The position numbers and the translations under genes are program-made. 64,000 nt of DNA from NCBI GenBank assembly GCA_017305935.1, contig JAFKJU010000027.1, forward strand, positions 23,858-87,857. The letters run 5' to 3'. Numbering within the stretch: position 1 is the first letter of the stretch; the number at the start of each line of letters is the position of its first letter. The notes beneath the pieces were generated by a model. The model made no database searches. It saw nothing but the letters and a program-made list of their open reading frames with translations, and was not told the origin of the DNA. The stretch comes from Hyphomicrobiales bacterium. Lineage in GTDB: Bacteria > Pseudomonadota > Alphaproteobacteria > Rhizobiales > Rhizobiaceae. Positions 51,996-60,562 of the stretch are shown here, in pieces.

Positions 51996-52769
51996 TCAGC
52001 GGGCCAAAGCCGCCCGTATGCCGGTCGCGTAGGTTCTTCCTACGCGCACTTCCGACCCGTCGGACAGGACGGCTATCAGGGCAGCGAAGGGAGCCGTCTT
52101 AACTCGAGCGATCGCGCTCCGGCGAACGATCGTGCTGCGGTGGATACGCGTGAAGTCGGCCGGATCGAGGCGGCGTTCGAGCGAGGCGAGATTTTCCTGA
52201 TAGAGGTAGTCCGCACCCGCGATATGAACCCGCACATAGTCACGGTCAGCCTGGAAGCGGATGATTGTTTCGGGAGCGATTCGTAGATACTCGCCCTGCG
52301 ATTTCACCCAGAATTCGCCGGCACGTTTTTCCCGGCTGTTCAAAGCTCGCTTGAGCGACGTGACGGTTTCCCGCAGCTCCGCGATACGGTCATCCTGAGA
52401 GCGCGACGCGGCGGCATGGCGCGCCCGCGTCATGGCCATCTGGAATCGCCCAGGTTCGACAGGCTTGGTGACATAGTCGATCGCGTTAGCCTCAAAGGCG
52501 CGCAGGGCATGATGATCGAAGGCCGTGACAAACACGACCGCGGGCGGGGCATGGGCAAGGCGCTCCAACACTTCGAAGCCTGTCCCGCCCGGCATTTGGA
52601 TGTCGAGCAACAGAATGTCCGGGCGATGTTCATCGGCCCGCTGACAGGCCTGGGCAACGTCACCGGCCTCGTCGATCCGACACACCCACTCCATCTTGCC
52701 GAGCATCCTGGTCAGCCTACGACGGGCAAGAGGCTCGTCGTCGACAACAAGGACAGACATCTCGTTCAT
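51996..52769 (-). CDS. LytTR-family response regulator
   Basis: A 257-residue protein: receiver domain (about 1-120) with phosphoacceptor Asp56 in LLLDIQMPGG, then a LytTR DNA-binding domain (about 150-255) with FQADRDYVRVHI and FTRIHRSTIVRRSAI. ATG 52769 overlaps the kinase stop in ATGA. LytTR regulators bind promoter DNA after phosphorylation; it is one of two candidates for control of the island operators. Confidence 0.92.
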   Translation of the reverse strand: MNEMSVLVVDDEPLARRRLTRMLGKMEWVCRIDEAGDVAQACQRADEHRPDILLLDIQMPGGTGFEVLERLAHAPPAVVFVTAFDHHALRAFEANAIDYVTKPVEPGRFQMAMTRARHAAASRSQDDRIAELRETVTSLKRALNSREKRAGEFWVKSQGEYLRIAPETIIRFQADRDYVRVHIAGADYLYQENLASLERRLDPADFTRIHRSTIVRRSAIARVKTAPFAALIAVLSDGSEVRVGRTYATGIRAALAR

Positions 52770-53869
52770 GCGAGCCTCCATGGCAGATCGATAGATGCAC
52801 GATAGCGCCCGGGCGCGATGGTGCCGGACGAGAATTGTCCGTCCCCCTGGAAGCGCGCATTCAGCCGCTCAGCGACATTTCGCAGGCCAACGCCCATGCC
52901 GTCAGGCTTCTTGCCATCGTCAATCGGCATGTCGTTTTCGATCGTGACCCGAAGGCGATCGGCATCGCGCTCCGCCCGCAATGCGATCTCCACCTTGCCG
53001 GCAGTAGCGCCAACGCCATGTTTGATGGCGTTCTCGATCAGCGGCTGGAGAATGAGGCTCGGCACAAGCGCGCGATGCACATCCTCGGGCAAATCGATAT
53101 TGAACGCCATCCGGTCGGAAAAGCGCTCGCGCTCGATCTCCAGATATTCCTCCTGCAGCGAGATCTCGTCCACCAAAGGGACATCGTGCATCGGATCGAG
53201 TGAGAGGGTGGTGCGCAGGAAAGTTGAGAGCGACAGAACCATGCGCTCGGCCTGCGTGGCCGAACCTTCCTCGATCAACCCGGCTATGGAGTTGAGCGTG
53301 TTGAAGAGGAAATGCGGATTCACCTGATAGCGCAGCGCACGCATTTGCGCGGATAGCGCATCCTCTCGGGCTGCGGCTAGCCGACGTCCACGATCATGGA
53401 GTTCGAAACTGAAGATGAGGCTAATGAACATGCAGGACCAGCCAAAAAACAAGGCCGCGCCAAGCGCTGTGTCATTGATGAAACTATTCCAGTCGTAAGC
53501 TGCCACTTGCGACAAAGGGTAAACAGCTTGAGCGGCATAGCTCAGTGCCGCCCAAATCGGCGCCGCCGCCAGGGAGATGAAGAAGGAAGATACAATAAAA
53601 ATTGGCAATGAGCTTTCCGACGGCCCGCGGCGGATTGCCCATCTATTTATCTGGAGTAAAATATAGGAAATAGCGGCTGTGCAAATCCAGCCATATCCAT
53701 ATCTAAGAAATTTTTCTACAATATATATTGCATGCTCGACATATCCCGCAGAGCCGTTTGCTTTGAGAGCGTATAGGATAGCGGACGAAAAGAACGCGCC
53801 CCCCCAATAGACGAGGCCGAAGCGAACCTGAGCTTGGCGGATGGCGCAATTGGACGATGGGTTCGTCAT
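52766..53869 (-). CDS. LytS/YehU-type sensor histidine kinase
   Basis: A 367-residue membrane kinase with four hydrophobic segments in the first ~155 residues. The His_kinase domain has NPHFLFNTLNSI (His186) and the HATPase domain has LQPLIENAIKHG and GMGVGLRNVAERL. The N-terminal sensor part is not a known ligand domain; the signal may be a membrane or envelope state. It forms an operon with the LytTR regulator. Confidence 0.9.
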   Translation of the reverse strand: MTNPSSNCAIRQAQVRFGLVYWGGAFFSSAILYALKANGSAGYVEHAIYIVEKFLRYGYGWICTAAISYILLQINRWAIRRGPSESSLPIFIVSSFFISLAAAPIWAALSYAAQAVYPLSQVAAYDWNSFINDTALGAALFFGWSCMFISLIFSFELHDRGRRLAAAREDALSAQMRALRYQVNPHFLFNTLNSIAGLIEEGSATQAERMVLSLSTFLRTTLSLDPMHDVPLVDEISLQEEYLEIERERFSDRMAFNIDLPEDVHRALVPSLILQPLIENAIKHGVGATAGKVEIALRAERDADRLRVTIENDMPIDDGKKPDGMGVGLRNVAERLNARFQGDGQFSSGTIAPGRYRASIDLPWRLA

Positions 53870-53874
53870 CGTAC

Positions 53875-54120
53875 ATCCTCCCCTCGAGCGAGGTGAAGCA
53901 GCACCAGCCGAGCGTATGGCCTGTCATCAATGACAAGGCTGGAAATCGCGTTCATGCTATCCTCCACGGCAAAACGATCGATGGGACGGACGAGAACTGT
54001 CCGTTCGCCTGGAAGCGCGCACGCAACTGCTCGGCAACATTTCGCAGGCCAACCCATGCCGTCAGGCTTCTCGTCTTGCGCAGGCTTACCCTAATGTCCG
54101 CCGTATCATCCATCGTTGTC
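53875..54120 (-). pseudogene. Remnant of a second kinase/LytTR-regulator pair
   Basis: Minus-strand frame ending at 53952 reads WVGLRNVAEQLRARFQANGQFSS and IVLPWRIA, matching the end of the intact kinase (GVGLRNVAERLNARFQGDGQFSS, DLPWRLA). It is joined by the same ATGA overlap to a regulator start at 53955 (MNAISSLVIDDRPYARLVLLHLAR; intact MNEMSVLVVDDEPLARRRLTRML). Only the kinase 3' end and the regulator 5' end remain, directly upstream of the intact kinase. The rest of 53870-54289 shows no gene. Confidence 0.8.
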
Positions 54121-54289
54121 GCTACCGCGCGATTCATGGGCTCGGTCTCCCTTCTGAATCCGACGTAGTGTGCCGCTCGTCGTCCCAAAATAGCCGTTGG
54201 TAGATTTATCCCGCCGTCCACCGCCGAGCGTTCGCCACTGGCAAATTAGGGGATACGACAGAAATCTGAGCAGCATTAGCCTGTCCGAC

Positions 54290-54802
54290 ATGAGTAAAAT
54301 CAAGTCATCTTATAGAAATTCCTTGAGACATTTCGAACGCCCTCGCCACAGATCCAGTGGGGACAAAGCGTTGCGAGGCAGGAACGCGATTGCCCCGCAG
54401 CGGCTGCTGAGCAAAAACGGTCGGAAAACGATACTGCACTTGGCCATCGAGACCGACGACGCGAACATTCTGGGAATAATCCGTGCAGCGCTTCCACAAG
54501 GGAGTCGGCTGCATGTCAGGTTCGCTAAAGCCGCGCCTGCCTCCGTCGGATATAGAACCAGTGAAGAACAATCCTTCATAAGGCTTCCCGAGCTGACGGC
54601 TCGACAGCGCGACATCCTTGACCTCCTGACAGAGGGGCTGTCGAACAAGGAGATTGGTCGCAAGCTTTCCCTGTCCCATTTCACCGTTCGCAATCACATC
54701 GCGCAGGTCATGCGCCTGCTCAACGCTTCTACGCGCCAAGAGGTCGTTGCCAGAATTGCGGGGGCAGCGCTTGGCGCCAGTCCCGCCACTGGCTTCGCCT
54801 AG
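54290..54802 (+). CDS. LuxR-type HTH transcriptional regulator
   Basis: About 170 residues from ATG 54290 (MSKIKSSYRNSL). The C-terminal LuxR/GerE domain is clear: LTARQRDILDLLTEGLSNKEIGRKLSLSHFTVRNHIAQVM. The N-terminal ~95 residues have no complete receiver or ligand domain I can recognise, though ETDDANILGIIRAALP may be a vestige of a receiver. LuxR-type dimers bind palindromes, so this protein is a second candidate for the island operators. Confidence 0.8.
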   Translation: MSKIKSSYRNSLRHFERPRHRSSGDKALRGRNAIAPQRLLSKNGRKTILHLAIETDDANILGIIRAALPQGSRLHVRFAKAAPASVGYRTSEEQSFIRLPELTARQRDILDLLTEGLSNKEIGRKLSLSHFTVRNHIAQVMRLLNASTRQEVVARIAGAALGASPATGFA

Positions 54803-54865
54803 AGGTAGGTGCGTGATCGACATGATGTTTCATCGCGCGGTAGCGCGGCCTTGTCAGCAGCGGGC

Positions 54866-54881
54866 GCGGAACCGGTACATC
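54866..54881 (+). promoter_or_regulatory. Island operator site F
   Basis: GCGGAACC/GGTACATC with exact core; only 41 bp before ATG 54914, closer than other sites, which would suit a different promoter geometry or a wrong start. Confidence 0.55.
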
Positions 54882-54913
54882 GAGACCAGGCGCCGCCGGT
54901 CACTGGGGATCGA

Positions 54914-55285
54914 ATGACGGTGACATCGGAAAAACGCGCGCTGAAAGCTTGGGCTGGATTGTCCGTAGCCGGCCTGATGTCGGTTCTTGGAATCTTGTTT
55001 TTGCATCCGGACTTGAGGGGGTGGACACCTCCGAAATGGACCGATCCGGCGATCACAGTTGAGCCGGTGCGCCCGAGCAACTCTCCCTTTACGGTTGGCG
55101 ATTGCTTACCGGGCACGATAGACGCGCACAGCTTGCCTAGCACTCAGGACTATGGCGGTACAGCGACTGCGACGATCTTCACCTGCCGAAGTCAGTCGAG
55201 CGCAGTGAAAATCATATTCATATATCTATTCCTTGTCTTGTCTTACCCGGGGTGTCGCCTCTTAACAGGCCTGCGCCGCAAATGA
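54914..55285 (+). CDS. Small membrane protein with periplasmic loop
   Basis: A 123-residue protein: span at about 12-31 (AWAGLSVAGLMSVLGILFL), a loop of about 60 residues with CLPG and FTCRSQ, then a second span (IIFIYLFLVLSYPGCRLL) and a basic end. No family recognised. Confidence 0.6.
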   Translation: MTVTSEKRALKAWAGLSVAGLMSVLGILFLHPDLRGWTPPKWTDPAITVEPVRPSNSPFTVGDCLPGTIDAHSLPSTQDYGGTATATIFTCRSQSSAVKIIFIYLFLVLSYPGCRLLTGLRRK

Positions 55286-55326
55286 AATCCGAGAGAATAC
55301 CGAGACCACGACGGTCTCCCCAGCGT

Positions 55327-55342
55327 GATGAACTGGTACACC
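55327..55342 (+). promoter_or_regulatory. Island operator site G (one core mismatch)
   Basis: ACTGGTAC (55332-55339) against the ACCGGTAC core; centre 52 bp before the DUF4189 start at 55387. Confidence 0.4.
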
Positions 55343-55386
55343 CCGATCAATTGCGACCTTGTTTGCTTCAGGCCTAACTAACCCGT

Positions 55387-55767
55387 ATGAAACATCTTGC
55401 GTACATTCTGTTGATGGAAGCGGCGATCTTCGCGCAGCCAGCGCAGGCGGAGGAGCTTCGTTGGGGTGCCATCGCCCTTGGCGGCAACGGTTTCGGCGCC
55501 ACCCGTGGCCGGACGGATGAGGCCTCGGCCACTTCGGGCGCGCTGCGCCAATGTGAAGAAAGTGGCGGCGCTGGCGAATGCCGTATCCGTTTGACCTATC
55601 GAAACCAGTGTACCGCATATGCCACCGGCGATGATCGCCAGGTAGGCCTGGCTTACGCAAACACCATCGATGAAGCCGGTAAGCTCGCGCTGCGCAGTTG
55701 CGACGAAGCGGCAAGGAACTGTCAAATTCGATATGCGGCGTGCAGCACGCCCTCGTCGTTCAACTGA
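55387..55767 (+). CDS. DUF4189 exported protein (copy 3)
   Basis: A 126-residue protein with a short signal (MKHLAYILLMEAAIFAQPAQA) directly followed by the DUF4189 domain: ELRWGAIALGGNGFGATRG, CRIRLTYRNQCTAYATG and NCQIRYAACS. It is the shortest of the three copies, lacking the linker of copies 1 and 2. Confidence 0.85.
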   Translation: MKHLAYILLMEAAIFAQPAQAEELRWGAIALGGNGFGATRGRTDEASATSGALRQCEESGGAGECRIRLTYRNQCTAYATGDDRQVGLAYANTIDEAGKLALRSCDEAARNCQIRYAACSTPSSFN

Positions 55768-55938
55768 GGGCTTCATGCTGGGCAGTCTCGACCGCCTGAC
55801 CGCCGTATTCCGTCTCGATGGCGGATGCCCCAACGAACAGGATGAGATCAAAATGCTGCTCGGTGCGCGACCAGTCGGGCCGAGACCGAAATGACCGCCC
55901 AACTCATTGCTTGTCTACAATTGCAAAGGGATTTTCGC

Positions 55939-56754
55939 ATGGCAACGCCGATGGAATGCTCGATCAAAATCCAACGTGGGAAGTTGTTGCCAACTTTCCT
56001 GACTTTTTTGGCCTTTGGTCTCTGGCCGCAGGCCGCGCGAGCGGAGCATTTGTGCGCAGGAAGATCCAACGAATACACTGTTACAGAAGTTTATGATCAA
56101 TCTGGTGGCGTTGTTGAAGCGTGGTGCGAATGGGGGTCTGGAAGTAATGAAGGCGCGGCCTCGATGAGATACTTCTCGCCCCAACAATGGAAGGCGCTCT
56201 TCGATCATATAGAGGAGGACAAGAAGCGCGATCAGCGAGAACGGGTTTTAATGGGACAACGGCGGCGTCAGCTCGAGCAAGGCCTATGGTTCTTACCCGG
56301 CCAGACTCCCTTTGCCGATTGGCAATCTGAGCCAGGCGCCAATACCGGCGTTGCCTCCAACCTACGAGGCTCCGGTTGCGCCGCAAGCTATTGGACATTG
56401 AATGGCGCAGTAATCATGACGGCATTCGAAGGGAGCGAAGGGACGGCTAGGATCAGCTATCAGGGATATGGCATCCCTGCGCCGGAGAAACCGAAGACAA
56501 TGAAAATCACCCTCACCCAATCGGGTGAAACGCAAACGGTGACAGCCATAGTTTCGAAGGCAGGATCCCGTGGGAACAAAATGGGTATGGTGACCTTTAA
56601 TGTTCCGAGCGGACGTGCGCTGGCTAATGCGATAGAAGATGTAGAATCGTACAGTCTATCCGATGGGAATGGTAACGTATATTTTTCCGGCCAGTGGCAC
56701 GATGGATTGAAAGTACGCAATGCAATGAGGGGCTGTTTGGCAAAGCGACGGTGA
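55939..56754 (+). CDS. Exported protein of unknown function
   Basis: About 271 residues from ATG 55939 (MATPMECSIK; AAGGGA upstream), with a signal peptide ending near ARA-EHLC. The mature region has a charged helical part (LFDHIEEDKKRDQRERV) and a C-terminal beta-rich part that ends with a Cys (MRGCLAKRR). Base composition is lower in GC than the backbone. No family recognised; probably co-transcribed with 55387. Confidence 0.65.
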   Translation: MATPMECSIKIQRGKLLPTFLTFLAFGLWPQAARAEHLCAGRSNEYTVTEVYDQSGGVVEAWCEWGSGSNEGAASMRYFSPQQWKALFDHIEEDKKRDQRERVLMGQRRRQLEQGLWFLPGQTPFADWQSEPGANTGVASNLRGSGCAASYWTLNGAVIMTAFEGSEGTARISYQGYGIPAPEKPKTMKITLTQSGETQTVTAIVSKAGSRGNKMGMVTFNVPSGRALANAIEDVESYSLSDGNGNVYFSGQWHDGLKVRNAMRGCLAKRR

Positions 56755-56815
56755 GCGCACCGCTGCCGTGGAATTGGTCGGTGCCACAGCTTCAAGCGTC
56801 CGTATAGCGCAACGG

Positions 56816-57424
56816 CTACCCGCCCTCGACCAGAATGCCGTGCTGCTGAAGCCAGGTAACAACCGCGCGACGGGCGATACGGGCTTCCGCGCTAAGGAGC
56901 CCCTCCCTCGTCATGAACAAATAGCGTTGGAACGTCTGCCCCTGCTTGTTGCGCGCATTCGCAGGAGCGCCGGCTTTCAACAACGCAAGAACGCGCCCAG
57001 GATCGTTGATCTGTGCCGCGACATGAAGCGGCGTATTGTCCGTGCGATCCGCTCGTCCGAGATTGACACCCGCCGCAAGCAGCATGTCGAACTGACGATC
57101 GCGCTCATACATCATTGCCGAGACGATGGGTGTTCTCCCGGTGATGCTGTTCGGCATGTTGCCGCTTACGCCGTGCGCGAGCAGTATCCGCAAATAACCC
57201 GGATCACGCGCGGCGGCGGCGTAGTGCATCGCCGTGTCGCCATCGCCGTCCGCCTGCGAAGGATCAGCACCACCATCGAGCAATCCCTGGAAGCGGCTGA
57301 GGCTTTGCCGGTTCTGGATTGATTGAAACAGAGGCACTTGTCCGGCTTTCGCTAAAGCTGCCGCCGGAAAAAGGACCAGCCCTATAGCTCCGAGGAGGAT
57401 ATTTCGGCGGACCAACGGTTTCAT
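56816..57424 (-). CDS. Exported ankyrin-repeat protein
   Basis: A 202-residue protein (ATG 57424) with signal peptide (ILLGAIGLVLFPAAALA). Three to four ankyrin repeats follow: DGDTAMHYAAAARDPGYLRILL, GRTPIVSAMMYERDRQFDMLL, DNTPLHVAAQINDPGRVLALL. Ankyrin repeats mediate protein contacts; periplasmic forms occur in other bacteria. It lies downstream of 57972 on the same strand and probably shares operator H. Confidence 0.85.
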   Translation of the reverse strand: MKPLVRRNILLGAIGLVLFPAAALAKAGQVPLFQSIQNRQSLSRFQGLLDGGADPSQADGDGDTAMHYAAAARDPGYLRILLAHGVSGNMPNSITGRTPIVSAMMYERDRQFDMLLAAGVNLGRADRTDNTPLHVAAQINDPGRVLALLKAGAPANARNKQGQTFQRYLFMTREGLLSAEARIARRAVVTWLQQHGILVEGG

Positions 57425-57510
57425 GAGTTTGATCGACATCTCCGGGCCGTCTCAGCTTGCGATACGGCCGATTGCGAGCAAAATTGTCAGTATCGCCAAC
57501 CTCATGCGCC

Positions 57511-57972
57511 TTATCGCTTCGGGGAATCCGCAGTTTCAACGGGATCGAAGGTGCTCATCGTGTAGCCCCGTTCCCCCGAAGTCTTCATGGTCCGGCCGTC
57601 GCATTGCCGGATGCGGTGCTCGTAGCTGTGGCTGGTTTCGATCTGCTGTTCAGGTAAATCGGCGCGCAGTCCGCCATTGTGATACCAGATCGTCGCATCA
57701 TAACGCGCGCTCCTGGAACTGATCCGCTTCACCCCCTTAGTGGTGAACTCGACCTGGCGCCTGCTGCCGTTCGCATCAACCGTCAGGGGAGCGACCTGCT
57801 TGCGATCCTCGGCATAGGCCGCTTCGAGCGCTGCTACACAAGCCTGATGCGACTTGAAATTCTCTGTCACCGGAAAAATCGGCAGTTGACCGCTGGCGTG
57901 AGCCAACGTCGGCAGACATAGGGCCGTCGCCCAGCCCATAGCCATAGTGACCGCGCACTTAGTGTTTCCCAT
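57511..57972 (-). CDS. Exported protein of unknown function
   Basis: A 153-residue protein (ATG 57972, MGNTKCAVTMAMG) with signal peptide ending at AHA-SGQL. Mature part has HQACVAALEAAYAEDRKQV, a beta-rich middle and EHRIRQCDGRTM. Operator H is 74 bp upstream. No family recognised. Confidence 0.65.
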   Translation of the reverse strand: MGNTKCAVTMAMGWATALCLPTLAHASGQLPIFPVTENFKSHQACVAALEAAYAEDRKQVAPLTVDANGSRRQVEFTTKGVKRISSRSARYDATIWYHNGGLRADLPEQQIETSHSYEHRIRQCDGRTMKTSGERGYTMSTFDPVETADSPKR

Positions 57973-58038
57973 CCGGCATCTCTCCTGAACCACCAGCCTA
58001 TCTGTGGCCAGCGGCACTGGCCGCCGTCAACGAATGGC

Positions 58039-58054
58039 GATGCACCGGTACGTC
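58039..58054 (+). promoter_or_regulatory. Island operator site H (divergent)
   Basis: GATGCACC/GGTACGTC, identical to site C over all 16 bases. Centre 74 bp from the minus start (57972) and 86 bp from the plus start (58132). Confidence 0.8.
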
Positions 58055-58131
58055 TTCGCAAGTGCCGTCCGCGGAGCCTCCTTGTAATCTGAAAGGACTG
58101 ATTATTTGTCCGACGAGCGAGGTAGCCGATA

Positions 58132-58806
58132 GTGATCCGTGTCCGTACCCGCGCACTCGCACTGTGCCTGCTGCTGCCGGTTTCCGTGCTGGGCGCCTGC
58201 AATAATTCCCAAGCCAGTTCCGCTGAAACACCTCAGCCGGCGCAACTGGCGCAGAACACGGGCATCGCATCATCCAAGCGCGCACCCGCTCCCACGCAAA
58301 CCCTCAGCGAGTCCGATCGGATTCTGCTGGATATGGCCAGCAATGCCTGCAAGGCGAACGACTATCGAACATTCTTCGATTCTTTCGTGAAGTCGAAGGC
58401 AGTCCGCCAGAAATATAGCGCGGCGACGGTTCAATACGCAGTGCTGGGGTCGCAGGGCGCGGTGATTTCCAAGCAGAGCTTTGATGGGGCGGGCTACCCG
58501 AATTTCCCTGTCAGAATGGAAGACTACTCCTACAGGCCGATCAAGCCGGCCCGCGCCAGCGACACCAACGAATATCTCGATCTCCAATTCAATCAAAGTC
58601 AGAATAACGACATCTCAATCGAATGGTCGCGTATCCACTATGTCGGCCCGCCAACAGGCGAGGAAGACCTTGGCACACCAACCGACGTCAACGGCAAACC
58701 GATCCCGAACGGGACGCACCCGGATGCCGAGGGCCAATTGCTATTCCGCCCTACGGCCGACTGCTGGGAGTTCTCCGAGGATGTTCGTTGGGACCGGAGA
58801 AAGTGA
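58132..58806 (+). CDS. Lipoprotein of the AFAE/QxxFTA paralogous family
   Basis: A 224-residue protein with GTG start at 58132 and a lipoprotein signal (LCLLLPVSVLGACNN, lipobox LGAC). The mature N-terminus ACKANDYRTFFDSFVKSKAVRQKYSAATVQYAV parallels the proteins at 46029, 49042 and 61447. The remainder is unrecognised (DISIEWSRIHYVGPP, DCWEF). Head of a unit with 58809 and 59666. Confidence 0.7.
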   Translation: MIRVRTRALALCLLLPVSVLGACNNSQASSAETPQPAQLAQNTGIASSKRAPAPTQTLSESDRILLDMASNACKANDYRTFFDSFVKSKAVRQKYSAATVQYAVLGSQGAVISKQSFDGAGYPNFPVRMEDYSYRPIKPARASDTNEYLDLQFNQSQNNDISIEWSRIHYVGPPTGEEDLGTPTDVNGKPIPNGTHPDAEGQLLFRPTADCWEFSEDVRWDRRK

Positions 58807-58808
58807 CC

Positions 58809-59585
58809 ATGCCGAGAACCATTTTCTCAAGCCGGACCTTTCTCATCGGGGCGGTCGTTCTGGCTGCTGTTACTGGGGGCATCGGCTCGAGTAGCGCGTT
58901 CTCTCAAGGGCTCAACGCATCGATCGGCGATGTGCCGGTCAGCAAGGGAGCGGAAGCGATGCGCGCGCTCCCCAAAAACGAACAGCTGGCCAGAGCATTC
59001 GCCGCAGCGTTCAGCAGCGACAAGGAGCGCGTCGAACTCGATAGCGGCGCGATCATGGTGTATAGGCCCGGCGCGCTGGCATGGACATCGGTCGGCGCAG
59101 TCCTCATCAGCGAAGGCACCGTCAACGGCGCCGGTCCCGATGATTTCGGCGCGCTGGCCGTCCATTATCTGAAACCCGAGGGAACGGCGTTCAAAGTCAC
59201 CGGCGCATATCCGAACGGGATAGAAGGCAGCCTCATGGGCGGGCCGCCCAAATGGGTGGTATCGACGGACTTCGGCGACAAGCCGGTCGTCGTGACCGAG
59301 ACATTCGGCTCATGGCAGGGCGTGGCCTGCACAAACACCGCACTCTATGAACTTGGCGGTGGCGAGCCCGTATCGCTGGGCGCGTTCCGATCCGGCTACG
59401 ATAATATCGGAGCTGAAGGCCAAGGCCCGAAGGCTGTGTCCATAACCGGCTCGATCCGCAATATCGTCCGGGGACAGTCCTTCGAAGTCCATTTCGACGG
59501 GACATCCCATTTCAAGCAGTTCTTCGCACGCAAGGGTACAAAATACGTGAAAGACGGCGGAGACGGCGAGTTGCCAGGCTGTTGA
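58809..59585 (+). CDS. Exported protein of unknown function
   Basis: A 258-residue protein starting 3 bases after the previous stop, with a signal peptide (TFLIGAVVLAAVTGGIGSSSAFS). The mature part is beta-rich (GALAVHYLKPEGTAFKVTGAYP, KWVVSTDFGDKPVVVTETFG) and ends with Cys (GELPGC). No family recognised. Tight spacing shows co-translation with 58132. Confidence 0.7.
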   Translation: MPRTIFSSRTFLIGAVVLAAVTGGIGSSSAFSQGLNASIGDVPVSKGAEAMRALPKNEQLARAFAAAFSSDKERVELDSGAIMVYRPGALAWTSVGAVLISEGTVNGAGPDDFGALAVHYLKPEGTAFKVTGAYPNGIEGSLMGGPPKWVVSTDFGDKPVVVTETFGSWQGVACTNTALYELGGGEPVSLGAFRSGYDNIGAEGQGPKAVSITGSIRNIVRGQSFEVHFDGTSHFKQFFARKGTKYVKDGGDGELPGC

Positions 59586-59665
59586 TGAATGCCGAGTAGA
59601 ACGAACGAGCATATTGCAGGATCGTCGAAACCGGCGAGAACCTTACCCGGTAAAGGATCGGTCGC

Positions 59666-60445
59666 ATGACGTTCGGAAGAACCTATGGATGCCTAAATCC
59701 GCAGGGGGGAGCGCACCAATACGTCCTTCTTGTTCTATTCCCGCTTCTCCTGATCGCATCTGCGGACGCCGACGCGCGTATCGCGAGTGGCCCCGGCAAG
59801 CAAGAATTGGGATTGGCGCCAAACAGCGGAGGGACCTGGCGTTATGATTGCTCGGTGGAATATCAACTAAAAGTCGGCACTATATCGCTCACCCGTCTGT
59901 TTAAGGATGATGGATCGTTCGACGCGGGCGACTTCATGCGCTGGACTACGAATGGCGACGTTTTACAGCCCCCGCTAGAGATCGAACTATCCTATATTTG
60001 GGATCCCGCAAAGCAGCCCGCAATCGAACTACGTCTGATCGAACTCAAGATGCGGCTACGACTCGACACAGACCTTCCCGAAGTCGCAGGGATTCACATG
60101 CAGCGACCGTTCCCTGTCAAACCTCACGGGGTCATTGGCAGTACCGCACTCTCCACCCAGATCTTTCCTAACAGCGCCAGCGATACCCGCAATGGACACG
60201 GCGAACTGCCACTCGGCGATCTACTTGCCTATGCCGAAGGATATAATGCTCTCAACTGGCGCCTGGTCCAACCATCCGATCGACTGGGGGCTAGCAATGA
60301 ATTGGCCCGAGGCACGTTCGACATCGCAGCCTTGCGCCAGGCAGTGGCCACTTTGCCGAAGCTGCGTAAAGCGCTTTCCGTCAAAACGGTACACCCAATA
60401 GCCCTATGCGAACGAGTGCTGTGGCCGGATTTTGTCGATTATTGA
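59666..60445 (+). CDS. Exported protein of unknown function
   Basis: A 259-residue protein with a hydrophobic N-terminus (YVLLVLFPLLLIASADADA, likely signal). The mature region has CSVEYQLKVGTISLTRLFKDDG and WDPAKQPAIELRLIELKMRLRL. No domain recognised. A partial operator-like GCACCAATACG near 59713 lies inside the coding region and is probably chance. Confidence 0.65.
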   Translation: MTFGRTYGCLNPQGGAHQYVLLVLFPLLLIASADADARIASGPGKQELGLAPNSGGTWRYDCSVEYQLKVGTISLTRLFKDDGSFDAGDFMRWTTNGDVLQPPLEIELSYIWDPAKQPAIELRLIELKMRLRLDTDLPEVAGIHMQRPFPVKPHGVIGSTALSTQIFPNSASDTRNGHGELPLGDLLAYAEGYNALNWRLVQPSDRLGASNELARGTFDIAALRQAVATLPKLRKALSVKTVHPIALCERVLWPDFVDY

Positions 60446-60562
60446 TAGGCAGCAGATCTTGGGCAAGTCCGCGCGGAGCACCGATACGCTGTCCAAATGA
60501 AATACGATGTCGATGCCGATTTCGCCCTCAGACCTGGGGCGACAGCCAATGCGGTTGAGCAC

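Noticed and set aside
59711..59724. Operator-like GCACCAATACG
   Set aside because: Two mismatches in the core and located inside the coding region of 59666; probably chance.
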